From Isoetes taiwanensis (lineage: Eukaryota; Streptophyta; Lycopodiopsida; Isoetales; Isoetaceae), in assembly GCA_021234155.1 (NCBI GenBank), contig JAJEKV010000063.1:776947-840946 (forward strand): a stretch of 64,000 nt of DNA, in the 5' to 3' direction. Below are positions 1-13,572 of this stretch, piece by piece. Position 1 is the first letter of the stretch, and each line of letters starts with the position of its first letter. A model generated the notes under the pieces. The model saw nothing but the letters and a program-made list of their open reading frames with translations. It did not search any database and was not told the DNA's origin. The translations under genes were made by a program, and so were the position numbers.

Positions 1-540
1 TAGTTCAATGCCCGGTATTCTAGTGCTTGCTACTTCATTCACTATCACATAATCTACTATGCTTTTTCCATGTATGTTTTGGCTTGTGAAGCCCCGAGTT
101 TCTCCCATCTCTCGCATTCTATTACAAATTACCGTAATGTGGTCGTACATACTTTGACTAGCATTTCCCCCATCGCATTAAGCTCCCCATCTACTTGTGT
201 CTTATCCACTCTTCATGTCTTGTCGATTGTATCATTTGCATGTTTACTTCATATCTAAAGATTTGGGCCCTGCTCTTGTTTTGTCCTTGCCTTAAAAGTT
301 CCCTATTGATATCAATGGGCCTCTTCCCTCCATTTCATGATCACCTCCCCTTAGCCCCAAGTAGCTCCCTTATCACTATTAGGTGGGTAGTAGAATCAAC
401 ATTCTATACCTTGACCAATACCATTGATAAAACTTCCACTTCTAAACCATATCCTTTTCTTATCATGGATAATTATACTTTTTAGCTCCTACCTTGGTAA
501 GTATAACCATAAGCCACTTCTCCTTCAACTCACGTAGTTC
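1..540 (-). mobile_element. LINE endonuclease-domain fragment, copy 1
   Basis: Degraded equivalent of 21,532-22,070. Read on the minus strand it belongs to the endonuclease part of a non-LTR retrotransposon ORF2. Frames are broken by many small indels. The rest of this LINE lies left of the window. Confidence 0.5.
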
Positions 541-1380
541 TATATCCGATTATCCTTCTATGTTGAATGGGCAATATATATGCCAAATGGCAAACTAATT
601 CTCGTAATTATTAAGTATACCTTCCTAGGTCGCTAAATTCCAAAGATTCATATGGATCCAAATTACGATACATCACACTCGTTATTCCAAACCTTCAACA
701 CTTTGACCGCGATTACTTATGTATTAATGTGATATTTAATGTTCCGCTTTAGTCATCAACCCCCGAGGAACTTTTGCTTAGTTCAAGTGTGCTGTCATTA
801 TCTTTCACTATAGTTGCCGCGATATCGACTTCTTATTTCATCATATCTATATGTAAAACATTTATGCTTGTCAATATACCTTCCTGTGGAGTAGGCGATG
901 AGTGCCAATGATGATCTACATAGAGCTACTCTGATTACTACCATGTCACTTAATCGGTTATTTTCCTTAGGCCATGTTTAGTCCAAAAATAGCTTGAACC
1001 ACTAAGGTATATTGTTTTGCATAATCTACCTTGTTTCCTCAAGTAGCCAGAACTCCTCAACCACTTAAATTAATCTCGTGACTTTCATTTTCATAATGGT
1101 ACAAGCCAATCAATTCAATCCCAAAACAAAATCCTACGCCTCTCGTTGTATTTAAAAGGGTTGTTATGCAACCTATGCCACCTTCAAAATATCCGTGATA
1201 TCGGATATATGCCCTCGACCATTGGCCTCGGGCCTTTTCCATATTAAGCCTCACCATGACGTATCGCCGATTCTCGCATGACATAAATTCTCTCAGACTT
1301 ATGAATTGCACATTACAAGTCATTTCAAAATTAATCACTTTGAAAATAACAACTTCTGCGACTTATACTCTCCGTTACCT
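540..1380. other. No gene seen; retroelement-like DNA
   Basis: AT-rich unit sequence between the LINE endonuclease and the gypsy-type 3' end. No reading frame resembles a known protein. The equivalent in copy 2 is 22,070-22,890. It may be decayed pol sequence of the element that ends at the polypurine tract downstream. Confidence 0.3.
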
Positions 1381-2230
1381 CTTTAAGGAGGGAGACTTGC
1401 TTCCAAAGATGTGATGTGTTGCCCAAGAGCAAGAGTAGTCTTGATGTTTAGGACAACATCCCATTTAACGGGGAGAATGTGGCGCTCTAAGTATTTATAT
1501 GCTATACATACAAATACATGACATATCACCATGGAGTGCGTAATGGTACATTGGCTTATTCAAAGAGCAAAGAGTAGTCTTGATGCCGAGAACAACATCC
1601 TTTTAACGTGGAGAATGTGACATTCCAAGTATTTATATGCTATACATACAAATACATGACACATCACCATGGGTATATAATAGTACAATGGCCATTATTG
1701 AATAAGCCAAAAGTTATCTATGTTAATTTGCCATTAAATTAAATAAGCTAAATATTCAAGATAAGTTAATTAATAACTAATTATATTAACTAATTAGTAA
1801 TTAATTAACTAAGCAATGCCACTTGGGCCAAATCGATTATTGGCTAAGAGAACTTGCCAACCAGACACTAATCCAAATGGGAGCTTCCATCCCAATTTGC
1901 CCCAAATCGATTTTATAATTGGAGGAGGAGGATTGACCTATTCAACCGGTAGAGGATGGAGAACCCGAGATAAAAGATCCGGTTAGCTTGAGATTGTAGA
2001 TAGAGATTGAGCTTGATTGTTTAGATGGATGATTAATCTCTTATTGATGTTCTATTTGAAGTTATGAATGAATTTATAAATTATGTTAGTTCTTTCCTCA
2101 CGACCTCTTGTGCTTGTGGGATTACAAGGGTAGAGACCTTAAAGGCTACGAGAAGTAGAGATGCTCCTAGCTAGAAACCATTAAATCCCAATAAATGCAA
2201 ACACTCAGCACAAGAGCCCACCGGCTATGG
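1380..2230 (+). mobile_element. Ty3/gypsy 3' end and LTR-like tract, copy 1
   Basis: Degraded equivalent of 22,890-23,740: a doubled segment with a polypurine-like tract, then an AT-rich LTR-like stretch. Confidence 0.4.
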
Positions 2231-4000
2231 ATGTTATGTTATGGTTGAGCACCGAAAACCGGACACAATGGAGATATGGGAGTGGAGCCTTCTTGGATTG
2301 TTCCCTTAGTGTGCTTGGACTTATAGTCGGTCCGCCGCTGGGTCTTGTTAGTATAGGTCCGACACCCCCGAATCTCACAAGCAATGTTCTATCGGGGACT
2401 GACCTAGGGGCTCGGTGTTAGCCTTTTGGGGGAGTTTAAATTATATAGATGGGTGTCACCAGATTGGCTTCACCATCCTCAGCCACCCATGGAACCATTG
2501 TGCTCCCCGGGACTTGTCCCATCTCATGCCCCTCATCCCGGACCCGAGATGCAACCTGGAGGTAGTCTCATAGGGTGATTCCATGGGATTACATCTCCTA
2601 AGACTACAAGCATGCCATAACATGTTTTGACCCTATCCCAAAGTGTGCAATGTAAAGTTGGTTGGAGTGGACTACCCTAGCCATTGTTCTATGCTAGCCA
2701 ATGCCATTGTCATGACTCGTCTGCTGATATCCGAGAGACCCTAACCGTCAATTGACCGCCTTTGAGCCCGTAGAACCCTCATTTATGATGCATTTCATAT
2801 GCTATATGGGTTATTATCGATGTTGCCTTTGATGGATGGGCCACCCTTCGAGGTGGTATATTATTTATGTATATGGTTGCTAGGTGCTAACATATGTATA
2901 TGCTTTCGGCTATATAGGATTTCCATAGAAGGGCGTGGGACCGGAATGACACCTCAGTGTTCACACCCGCATTAATTGCCCCATCACAAGTAGCCTCCGA
3001 GTCAAATGGGGGCCTTTCCATGGTGATTGAGTTGCCATGGGAGGGGAATTTTCGTATTTATATGATGGGGGCATCGATAGGTTGGGAAGCCACAAAAATC
3101 ACGGCGATAGTCAATTCATTAGTTTTATGAAATAGCAAGATCACGTTGGACTTTTCTCACTTTCGGAAACATGACATGTTGGTGTTGCCGAAAGGGCAAT
3201 CGATCGCTTGGGTTATCTGTGGCATTTCCCTCATTCATGCTCTTTACTTATTGGTGTCCTCTACTCCTAAGTTTCGGTTTTTCCTTTCAACTTCCTTTTT
3301 GATGCAAAGTCTTAAAACAAGAGACGATTTGATGTTTTCTAGTTTGTGCTTGCCCAAGTTTGAAGCCGCAATCTTGCGACATGTGAATAGTAAATTACTT
3401 GGAGAACCCACGACTATGCGCTTTGGAAAGCATTTTTTTTCTTCTGTGCACTAGATCCAATTCAAGTCAATGATGATTCAACATTGAGATGTTGTTCTTG
3501 GGAGAGCTTGCCCCCCAATGATGATCAACCCGATAATAAGCGCCAGAATTGAACTATCACCCCTTTGCATATTTTCTAAACTGAGATGTAGTTTATGACA
3601 TGTACTTCAAGTTTCATAAGTTTTATATGGCGTTGGATGACATAGCTATGACATAGTCAAGTTAAAATTCTGCGATTGAAGAATCTAATTATGGCTTGTG
3701 GCATCTTGTGTGTTGCATTAGAATCTAATTATGGTTCTCATTATATGTTGCATTGGAATTACAGACATATTTTATAAATGTGGTCACATCACATGCATTA
3801 TGCTTGAGCTACCACCAAACATTTAAACTTATCATCATGTGTTTTATGCTATTCCTTAGCCAACTTATAGATTAGAATAACTAAATCAAAGTTTTCATTC
3901 AACTATGTTTTGCCAAATTAGAATATAAGACCTTTTCGTGATCAACTAGAATACCCAAGCTTCTTTGAGTGATTAATATTTAAAGTTTACCTATGTTTCC
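2230..4000. other. Unassigned repeat-unit sequence
   Basis: No gene recognised. Short open frames here are not conserved in copy 2 (23,740-25,510), where the same DNA is open in other frames; this argues against coding. No terminal repeats were identified. Confidence 0.3.
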
Positions 4001-4004
4001 TAAT

Positions 4005-4440
4005 ATTAGGCCTCGAAGGGGGCAATTTCTTTTAGATAGATAGATAGATAGATAGTATTTTTTAATATATAACCAACACATAACTACCATTAACACAACT
4101 AATACAAAACCATTATATCTTAACTTTTTAAATTAAGATCCCCAAACTCCCTCCCCTTTGGTTTGGGTGTATATTCACTGGGGGTGACGAGGGGCAAATA
4201 AAGCCCCTAAAATGGTGGTAATACATGTACAAAATCAACACCCATTTAGTACATTGCCTCATACCTTATAATATTTTATAAACTTTGTTATACAAGATAC
4301 TTTAAACTTGTACAAGCATACCCCACAAAGAAGATTGCTATCTCACCGATCTTGGACCGAGGAATAACTTGCAAATATGCTTATTCGGCAGAACTCGATG
4401 CCCGAGTCACCCTCGTGAATATGCACCCAAACATCTCTGG
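4005..4440. mobile_element. TIR/MITE-family fragment with GATA run, copy 1
   Basis: Starts near a GGCC..CGAAGGGG hairpin-like end and holds a GATA microsatellite (4,033-4,055). It carries an inverted pair of the family motif: GGTGTATATTCACTGGGGG near 4,165 and a reverse-complement form near 4,405-4,430. Equivalent to 25,518-25,943. Confidence 0.4.
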
Positions 4441-6050
4441 GATCTTAGAATGGAGAATTGCCAAGAAATGATCCATTCTATTAGAAATCATGGTGGTTTC
4501 AAAGCCCTAGCAAAACATTTGGGCTATAATGTTCTTGAGATTGACCGTATAAGTATTTCCCAGAGGGTATAGCTTTCCTCACTTTTGTTGGATGTCTTCA
4601 ATTTTCTTATTCATAATGATGATAAGACCATCTTGAAACCAAGCGATAACACTTGTATGTTCGATGTAAATGTAGAATGTTCTTTCCATTACATTTACTA
4701 CCATGAACAGCTTAATAATTGCATTTAGTATTGTCCGTGTCAAAATGTTTGAAGATCCCCTTCAAAGTGTCCCCTAAGCTCTGGCTTCCCATGGACGTTA
4801 AAATTCCCGCCATCATGGATCATCGTCATCATATCGAATTCATGCAGCGTACATGAACAACGTTGTACATCTAAACAATGTGTGAATCAAGGAATATCTC
4901 ATTTCTACTTTGATTTTATTGCAACATGATGTCTCCAAGCTCAAGGTGCAAAAGAGCACGATGTCTTTTGATCTTGTTAAGCAAAGAGAGCATATATAGA
5001 CAATGCGTGTTTCAACATCGCGAATTTTGTTTATACCAATCATTACTCATTCCATGTGCACCTTTGAATCACTACCCAGTTAAAATAGACAATAACTAAA
5101 CCCATTCCACATCTATTCTTCTAAAGCTGGAAATCCGACATTATATTAGCATAATCTTTTAGTGCAACGTGGGCTTTGTCCCATTGTTTTAAAGGGCCGA
5201 CAAACCTATAACAAAAGAGGTATATCGAAATGACGAAACTTCTGATATGCCTCTAAAACTGCAGGTTCACAAGCGATTTATCATCACACTACGCAGTAAG
5301 TTGAATATGCAAAAGATTCACAAAAAATATCACACTAAATAGATAACAAGATAGGGAGTGATGTTGAATAGCATGAAGACTGAATGTTCGGAATAGCATG
5401 AAGACTGAATAGCATGAAGACTGTTGCCATGGCAATTAACATTTCTATATGCATCTTATCAATGTGTGTCTTCCTCATTTGCTCATGGTATACCCTACGA
5501 TCACAACAGCATCCTAAAGACTGCCACAACAAATGCAAAATCAAACCAAAGGAGAGCAACACATATGCAGCCCTGGCATACCCTACAAATGAATAATCCA
5601 AGTTCTAGAAGGCACTAATTTTCAATTAAGTTGCAAATGGTATGGTTATATCTAGAGATTAAAGATTAATCGAACTGAAATTAGGACATAAAAGATAATA
5701 CCTTCAACAACATAGGCAAGCAAGAGTGTGCTAATCTTCCTGTGTTGTTTGTGTGATGGAGTCACGAAACAGTACAAGTTTTGCATTGCCATAGGCGGCA
5801 ACTCGGTTGATAACAGATTCCCCGGCTGCATAAACTATTTTGTTTTCTATTTGTCTTTCTATTGACATTAAGTTTCAGGGCTGGTCTCGATAAAGATGTC
5901 GTTCTATTCGAGAGCATTAACAAACATATTTTTCTTAGAAGCACAGTCTGGCATGCATCAACATAAATGTTTCACATGATAACATAACAAACAGAGAAGC
6001 TTGACTCTAAATGGATAAGGCACTGAAGACATTGTTTTCCATGTCATGCC
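4440..6050. other. Unassigned repeat-unit sequence
   Basis: No gene recognised. A small tandem of the motif ATAGCATGAAGACTGAAT lies near 5,368-5,420. Equivalent to 25,945-27,560 in copy 2. Confidence 0.3.
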
Positions 6051-6059
6051 ATGTAGTCT

Positions 6060-7265
6060 CCAGCCACTGAACAAAAGCGCATCCATCCCCTAGTATAAGC
6101 CGGATTTAGTTGACCAAACCAAAAAACATTTACTTGGTTTAAGCATCCTGTATGGGCTAGGAGATCGACTATGCTGTTACAATGGGAAGTTGATCCAATC
6201 CCTTTGCATGAATTTCATGCTCATGAAGTACCAGTAACCTTCATCTACTTCTGCATGGCTACATAAGTTAAGCAGACTTGTAAAAGACAATTCATTAGGC
6301 ATCATGCACTCTTGCTGCTGCATCATATCGAATCATTCAAAGAGCAAGACAACTATTGCCATGTCGGATCGGGCAAAGCCAAAAGCATTGTGAGCTTCCC
6401 CTAGGCTGTTGCATACATATCGACAACAGTATTCCCTAGAACAGCATCTAACCCAAGTTTGCATTGAATAACCTGTTTGTGAATAAGTCTGCATTCTCTA
6501 TTGCCCTATGCCTGTATATGCTTGTAAAACACTAAAAAGGTGACATCTGGTCTAATGCACTCCAGCAGCATTTGCTTATACAATTAAAGAGTCCCAATGC
6601 CTTCCCACCATGCTGCACAAATCCTGCAATATATATTCCATATGTAACTAAATTTTGATTGAGCAACTTATCAAATAATTTCAAATGCCTGCATACAGAT
6701 CAACTATAGGGCTATCTATAACAGCATCAATATAATATCCACACCAACAACAGATTGATGAATGAGGGTCTTGTCTATTGCTCCTATGGGCCATAGCACA
6801 TGCTTTCAGCATGCTAGAAAAACTACTCATTTGGCTCTACACCTTGCTCTTGCATCGGTTCAAAACATTGGAGGCAAGATGAGAATCTCCATGCTGGATA
6901 TGTCCATCAGTCATAAGTGCACCCCAGGCTACAACATCCGCACCCCAGGCTACCACATCTGTTGCATGTTCTTATAATATTCTATAGCAAGAGGATTAGC
7001 TACTCTGGGCATAGCCCCAATTATTGTACTCTATGATACAACATTTTGTCTTGTAATCTATCAAAGATCCTTCGTTCTTCCAGTAGACATTCACACTTGG
7101 CATACATGTCAATTAAAATGCTTCCTAGCAAGACATCTAGTTTATTACTACTTCTCAAAATATAGCCATGGACGGTTCTTCCCTGTAATGGAGCTCTTAA
7201 GATGGTATAAGCTGCAGTCTCTCATTCAATTGATGTGCCAGTTAAACGCTTTGCCCAGGGTTTCC
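6060..7265 (-). pseudogene. PPR (PLS-type) pseudogene, copy 1
   Basis: Equivalent of 27,570-28,790; see that entry. The same disrupted pentatricopeptide motifs are present, so the decay preceded the duplication. Confidence 0.5.
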
Positions 7266-7961
7266 CATGTATAGACGCTTGGTTTTATAAACTTATTGAT
7301 CTGGTTTGCCTCAAAGGGAGTTTTAAAACTCAAATTCGCTTTTATTCACAGCTTGCAGCTCAAGATCATTCGTAGACATCAACTCCTCGAATTGAATAAT
7401 AACTACATTACAACAAACAAGAATTTAGTGCCCTTGTGCACCCTCTAAACCCCAAATATGTCTGATCCTATTGACTCCATTAGGTGCAGTAATTTGTCAG
7501 CCAGATATGACGGAAAACACATGTAACAAAGTTCACAAATGAGATGCGAAGCCATAAAAATGACAACTTTCATCATCGTGTCAAAAAGAAAAACTCAGAA
7601 GAAACATCTCCAGGATAAAGATACTTATCTGCACCTATCAATGTTCCAGAAAGAGTTCAAAAATGCTTCGCCTTGTTACTTCTTTGTAATCATGATCTAT
7701 GCCAGAAAGATGGAGATCGAAACTGCCAGAAACATGTAGTTGGTTTACTTATCCCAGTCCTGTTGGTCAACAGAACGAAATCAGTAAAGAACTCCCTAAT
7801 GCAACCCTAATGAGAATCAGCGGTGCCAAATTGGGTTGGGCCAAAATTGAAGCCATCGGGGAGGAAACGGAAAATGGACAAAGGATGTCCAATCTGGGAC
7901 TCGAGAAGCAAAATTATCCCATGATATTTAAGATGGGCCATACAGGGACGTAATGGGTGTT

Positions 7962-7969
7962 TATATAAG
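7962..7969 (+). promoter_or_regulatory. TATA box of the B3 gene, copy 1
   Basis: TATATAAG lies about 78 bases before the ATG of the broken B3 copy and is identical to the box at 29,477. Confidence 0.5.
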
Positions 7970-8046
7970 GCAGTGCCATATAAGGACCATATTCATGCAG
8001 CATAGAGGGTGCATTGGTTGTGCATGAACTTGCACAGTGGATTCTC

Positions 8047-9420
8047 ATGTCAGAACAGATCGAGATGAAAAAGGCAAGTCTGTAGTGGTGGAGCACAAGG
8101 AAGAAAACGGCAAGTCCCTAGCCATGGCTCCTCCCCACCCACAAAAAGTCGCATGGTATTCTGGAAAGTATTTGGCCGATTATTAATCGAGGGCCTCAAC
8201 CCTTATTCACCCCAAGGTCTAGAGAGGGACCCTGAGAAGCCCTGTGCAAGTTCTAGGAATGTAGTTAGCGAAACATTCCCAAAAAAGGTGCAAGTTCTAG
8301 CAAAACTTTCCTGTGCAAGTTCGGGAATGAAGTTAGCGAAAGCTTTGTGTTCAACGCCTCCTCACAATGAAGTGCACAATGACTCCAAGCATTATTGCAA
8401 CAATGATCCGAGCAAGGTTGTGGAACAGAGGCAAACAATGTGAGCACGGGCTTCTCAAAGTGAAAGCGCTGTGTAATGTATCTCAAAATGCTAGTGACTT
8501 AGTACAAATGATAATATTGATCATAATGAAGAGTCAAGGGCGACATTACAGTGAAAGTCCCGAAGTCTCGACTCGGCTCTTTGCGAATCAAGAGTCTAGT
8601 ATCATTAGCACTTTCGAGCTTGTAGCCAACACCCCTTTGTCTCCCCATGGCATGTTTTGAACCTACATGTTCCTCGGTCTCCACCATGGCATGCTTTGAA
8701 CTTACATGTTCCTCCAGCCAATTTTCAAATTTCTCAAGTGCTATACCAATGAACCTTCCAAACACGTTTTCCTTTACATATCCTCCCCCTATATATCACA
8801 CCTCATTGAGTATTGGCCCTCTAAAGGATTTTCTTCCTAATCATCCCGAAATGATTTCTCCATGTTCCCATCCCTCAAAAATCCCTCACTCCCTTCCACT
8901 ATCTTCTCCAAGAAATACCCTTCCCCTTGTGAATTCCCCTCTAGGGAACCCTCAAACAAGGAGCCTCCTTCCACTCATGTACCCTCCACCAAAACATGGC
9001 CCTCCATTCAAGCATTTGTTTACTAAGATTTTGACAGCTAGTGATGTTGGAAATCTCAATCGTCTTATTATTCCCAAGGAGAATGCCCAAACATATTTTC
9101 CAGAACTTTATGTTGATCCTGCTAAAGTAGAAAACTTTATGATGCTTTCATTTAAAGATCTCTATGATAAGAAAAAGATATGGGAGTTCAAGTACACATT
9201 TTGGAAAAGTAGTCAATCCTATGTGCTCACCGGAGGTTGGAAGAGATATGTGGATAGGTACAATCTAAATCACCTTGATCAAGTTTCTTTCTATGTGAAT
9301 TTATACACTAGAGAACTTTTTACATGGATTTTGGATGGCTTTGAACAACAATGCATGTCCCCAAAGAAGAAGATTAGACAATCCTATCGACAAACTCCAC
9401 CAAAGGAAGCCGATCCTTAA
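8047..9420 (+). pseudogene. B3-domain gene, copy 1 (frame broken)
   Basis: Colinear with the open B3 gene at 29,561-30,919. The 5' half is split by several indels, for example CGAGATGAAAAAGG in place of CGAAGGAAAAGG soon after the ATG. An open frame of 257 codons remains from 8,647 and includes the whole B3 core. Its C-terminus is changed: CCCCAAAGAAGAAG replaces CCCCAGCAAGAAG, and an extra T follows GAACTT. Nearly all differences sit at CAG, CTG or nearby CG positions. They may be base-calling errors, in which case this could be a second intact gene. Confidence 0.75.
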
Positions 9421-10440
9421 TCTTTAGTTGATCAAGTTTCTTTCTAAGTGGAGTTATACACTAAAAAGCGTTCATGGATTTTGGAAGGCTTTTGAACAAT
9501 TACTCATACCCTACCCCAAAAGATGATTCCCCGAAAAGAAGATGATTCCCCCTACAAGAGTATATACGACAATCCCAATCGACAAATACCCATCAAGGAA
9601 AGTTGATCTTTAATTTGTTTTTATCTTTAATCTTTAGTAGTTCTTTGATATGTATAATTACATTTGTAAATACAGCTTTACATAATAAATTTTGTTACAT
9701 AGTCTTCTCACATTTTAAATATGGTTTAAAAAAATTCGTGTTATACTTTCAATTTATGTTTTTTAATATATCAGCTTTATACTTTCAATTTATGTTTTTT
9801 AATATATCCGATTTTTATACGCCCTCGAGACAAACTTTTTTTCCTCTTCCCTTTCCTTAGGTGTGGGAGGTGTATTCTAGATGCCTTAAAAATACGACCT
9901 TTAGATATTTTAATCAATTAAATATAGCTCTTTTTTTCTTCTACAATTAAATATAGTGGTCCTTAATCTTTAGTTGATCAAGTTTCTTTCTAAGTGAAGT
10001 TATACACTAAAGCATTTCACATGGATTTTGGAAGGCTTTGAACAACTACTCATACCCCCAAAGAAGATGATTCCCCGACAAGAGTATACGACAATCCCAA
10101 TCGACAAATACCCATCAAGGAAAGTTGATCTTTAATTTGTTTTTATCTTTAATCTTTAGTAGTTCTTTGATATGTATAGTTACATTTGTAAATACTTTTA
10201 CATAATAAATTTTTGTTACATCTTCTCACATTTTAAATATGGTTTAAAAAAATACGGTTTTATACTTTCAATTTATGTTTTTTAATATATCGATTTTTAT
10301 CGCCTCGAGACAAACTTTTTTTCCTCTTCCCTTTCCTTGGGTGTGGAGGTGTATTCTAGATGCCTTAAAATACTTAATTTTAGATATTTTAATCAATTAA
10401 ATACGTGATTTTTTCTTCTACAATTAAATATAGTGGTTTT
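9279..10440 (+). repeat. Tandem copies of the B3 3' tail, copy 1
   Basis: The segment starting GATCAAGTTTCTTTCTA in the B3 coding end recurs at 9,429 and 9,976, each time with a stop in place of the Tyr codon. The ~500-bp period includes the following AT-rich tail. See 30,779-31,905. Confidence 0.75.
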
Positions 10441-12390
10441 GACAAGATTGTATGCTAAGATTCCATGATGTGTTAGTGCCTAGATTTTCATAACCTTAAA
10501 GACATTTCAGTAATCAAATGTAGCTCGCATAAACTATGTTCATTAAGTGCTCTACAATAAATAATCTAGACATATATTTAAAAGCAGTTCATTCCATGGC
10601 GATACCACCGGATTTTGTCTACATTGAATACCAAGTCCTTAAATTCAAAGCAATGGCATAAGAAAATTAGGGAGGTAAAATTTTGACCATTGATTTAAAA
10701 AGATAAAACTTGAACCCTTGATTTGAAGATAAAAAGTGGGGCTGATGGCATTATTGAATGAAAATTAATGTAGCACAAAATTAGGAAGGTAAATTTTGAA
10801 TTGTTGAAATAAAGATAAACTTTTGAACATGGGCTGATACCAAGGAGGAGGAAGAATTATCCTAGACCATTGGCCGCCTAACTGGGGATGTGCTATGTCT
10901 AGGGTCTCTCAAAGAATACCATATCATCGTAATGAGATAGCTTTTTATTACGGGGCTTTGTCTCCATGTTGTGCTTTGTTTAGGCTTATGCCTTTTTTTG
11001 TTCTCAGAGGGGGCTCAATGCCTCTTTTCTTTGTTTGGGTCCCATAACCCGATAGATGGTTCTCGTGACGATAAAACTTATCTTTATCTTTATCTATTTA
11101 AAGATAAAGAAGGTGCAATGGCAATATTGAATGACAATTAATGTCTCACATTCTATGAGACCTTTTTTTAATTCGAGTTTCAAATACTCCTAGCTTGAAG
11201 TGGAGGCATCCGGATCTAATTGCACATGTATAGTTTATTGATCGACGCCTTTTTGTTGTATCACGCTGTAAGGCATCCTAAGGTGTACAAAATACATACC
11301 GATTATCTCCAACAATTTGTTATAGTCTCGCTTTTGATTTACTTCTAGTCCAACTAGCCACTTGGTATTTGGAAAAGAGGTGTGTAAACCTAGATTCCCT
11401 CCATGGACTCTATTTCCTATTCAATAAAAAGTTGTAGTTATAAACTCACTAAATCTCCATTGCCTACTTCACCGATACACTTTTCTAATTCAAATGCACA
11501 TCTCAAGGTATACTCTTTTTTCATTATTGCTCAAAGGGAAAAGTTCATCCAAAGGGAAACTCTAGAAGATCATGTTGGGACCCAACTATCACGTATTGGA
11601 ATTTTAATTGACTAGAGAAGTATTGTAGTCAACAAAAAGATGTTAGATGGAGGCCATGCTCACCCAATTTTCTTACCTTATACTTTTCTTTTAATCGTGC
11701 CCCAACCCTCTAAATCCCAGTGAAATTGGAGGAATTCTAAAAAGCTTAAAGCTTTTGCATTTTTTATTTGATCTCTACATGCTTTAAATGGAGCATTCTC
11801 TCGCATTAATGTGTTTATGAGCTTATATTCCAACCAAAAGTCAAAGTTTATTGCACATGGAAAGGGTGACGTTTTTTTGTTTTTACGCTTTACTGTAAGT
11901 TTTATGATGGACAAAAGTAGTAATATAATGTGATCAGTTTATAACATGCAAAGACATACATTTCTACATCATAATAAGTAGATGGAACATCTTTCTTACG
12001 AGACTTTTTCTAAATAGTACTTTTCTAGGTATCACATTTGGTGCCCCCATAAGTGCCGTTGTGCTTACCAACTTCCGTGTTTGTTGTATGTTCCCACATG
12101 CATGCATGACAAGGCATAGATCTTTCTCGACCACAAGCACATAATCTACGATGTAGATCCACTCTTCATTCTCGTGCCAACAAATGTAGAGGGAGGATGG
12201 TGACCATTGTGCGAGACCATTGCATGAAAGAGACCCCATACCAAGTGCTTTGGAAGGAAACACCTTGAGCCGAAATGAGCCTCTAACATATGACCGCTTT
12301 AAAATCTATATCTATCTAGCGCCGATGGGATCCTAAAGCTTCTATCTCACGCTTCATTTGGGAATTCTATGTAAGCCCCATCTTGGCCAT
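10440..12390. other. Unassigned repeat-unit sequence
   Basis: No gene recognised. It includes a short palindromic run of TTATCTTTATC and its complement near 11,070-11,110. Equivalent to 31,905-33,860. Open frames differ between copies and are not conserved. Confidence 0.3.
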
Positions 12391-12394
12391 TGAT

Positions 12395-12660
12395 CCCAAG
12401 ATCCTATGACTCATGTCACTTTAGATCCTCGTTGTTGGTATGAGATCCTATGGCTCACGTTGCTCTAGACATTTGGCATTTGCCACGTGGACGATGTTGG
12501 CCCTAAATGAGGCCCAAGATTCTACTTCTCACATTGCATGCTCGGCCCCAAGGTGAGCCTTTTAAAGTTTTATGTTGTTTAAGGATTTGAACCCTTGTCA
12601 TTGCCTCCCAACCCCCATTCTTTTTTTTTTGGAAGAACCACTAGGCCAAGTATTAATTCA
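12395..12660 (-). mobile_element. tRNA-derived SINE, copy 1
   Basis: Minus-strand element equivalent to 33,868-34,129. The A-box-like match is the complement of AACCACTAGGCCAA at 12,637-12,650. The B-box-like match is the complement of GGATTTGAACCC near 12,583. Confidence 0.55.
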
Positions 12661-12691
12661 TTAAAATAATTGATGTTTTTAAGCATACTTA

Positions 12692-13572
12692 GGGTTTAAA
12701 TGGGTTCCGGTTTCCATGTGTGGCGCTTCAGCTTTTGCATCCGAGTCATTTTTTTCCTCAAGCATCAATTCTCAAGAGTTCTTAGAAGGGTGTTTTTCGG
12801 CCCAAAGGGGTCCGCTAGCGCTTAGGTTTGTTTCTCAAGCCTCGGCAAAAGTGATCCCCCATTTATTTTCCATTCGTATATTTTCCGGCAGAAGTTTTTC
12901 TTCATAGGTCAAGATTGATTTGCTTTCAAGATTTTACTTGCATAGTTTGCTATGAAATCGCTCCATTTTGTTCAGCCTAAATTGCAAACGAGTAGTTTTT
13001 GCAGTAAATTTTCTTCCGGGTCACCGCTAATCGTTTGAGATTGTAGTCAATTATTTTCAGTGGTTGTTTGTACCCATTGATCTCTCCAAGCCGCAAATAT
13101 GTTAAAGCTATAGAAGGTTTTATTGTGGCCATTTGTCAGTTACGGGCCTTCTCGTGTGTGGCGATCTACATATCCCGAGTCGCTTTTTCCCTCAAGCATC
13201 AATTCCGCAGTTCTTAGCGTGTTTTTTGGTCCAATGGGGTCGGGCTAGCAATTGGGTTGTTTCTTGCCTCAAGCCCGGTCCTCCCATTTATTTTCTATTC
13301 AAGTATATTTTTACAGAGTTTTTTCTTCATGGGTCGACATTGATTTGCTTTCAAGATTGTACCGCATAGTTTGTCGTGGGAAAAACGCTCCATTTTGTTC
13401 AAATTTTAAATTGCAAACGGACTAGTTTTTGCAGAAATTTTCTTGGGATCGGGCCAAATCGTTTGAGATTGTAGCCTGCAATTATTTTTGGTCGCTTGTT
13501 TGACTGGTCGCCTTCATTGATCTCTCCAAGCTGCAAATAGGTTAAAGCTATAGAAGGTTTTATTGTGGCCAT
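12692..13572. repeat. 445-bp tandem repeat, two units, copy 1
   Basis: Units begin near 12,692 and 13,136. The sequence is degraded compared with 34,172-35,070, especially where copy 2 has CTG or CAG. Confidence 0.75.

Noticed and set aside
4033-4055. GATA run as a functional site
   Set aside because: Ordinary microsatellite inside a MITE fragment.
12583-12637. A true tRNA gene at the SINE head
   Set aside because: A and B boxes are present but the arms do not fold into a tRNA and the sequence is a dispersed repeat.
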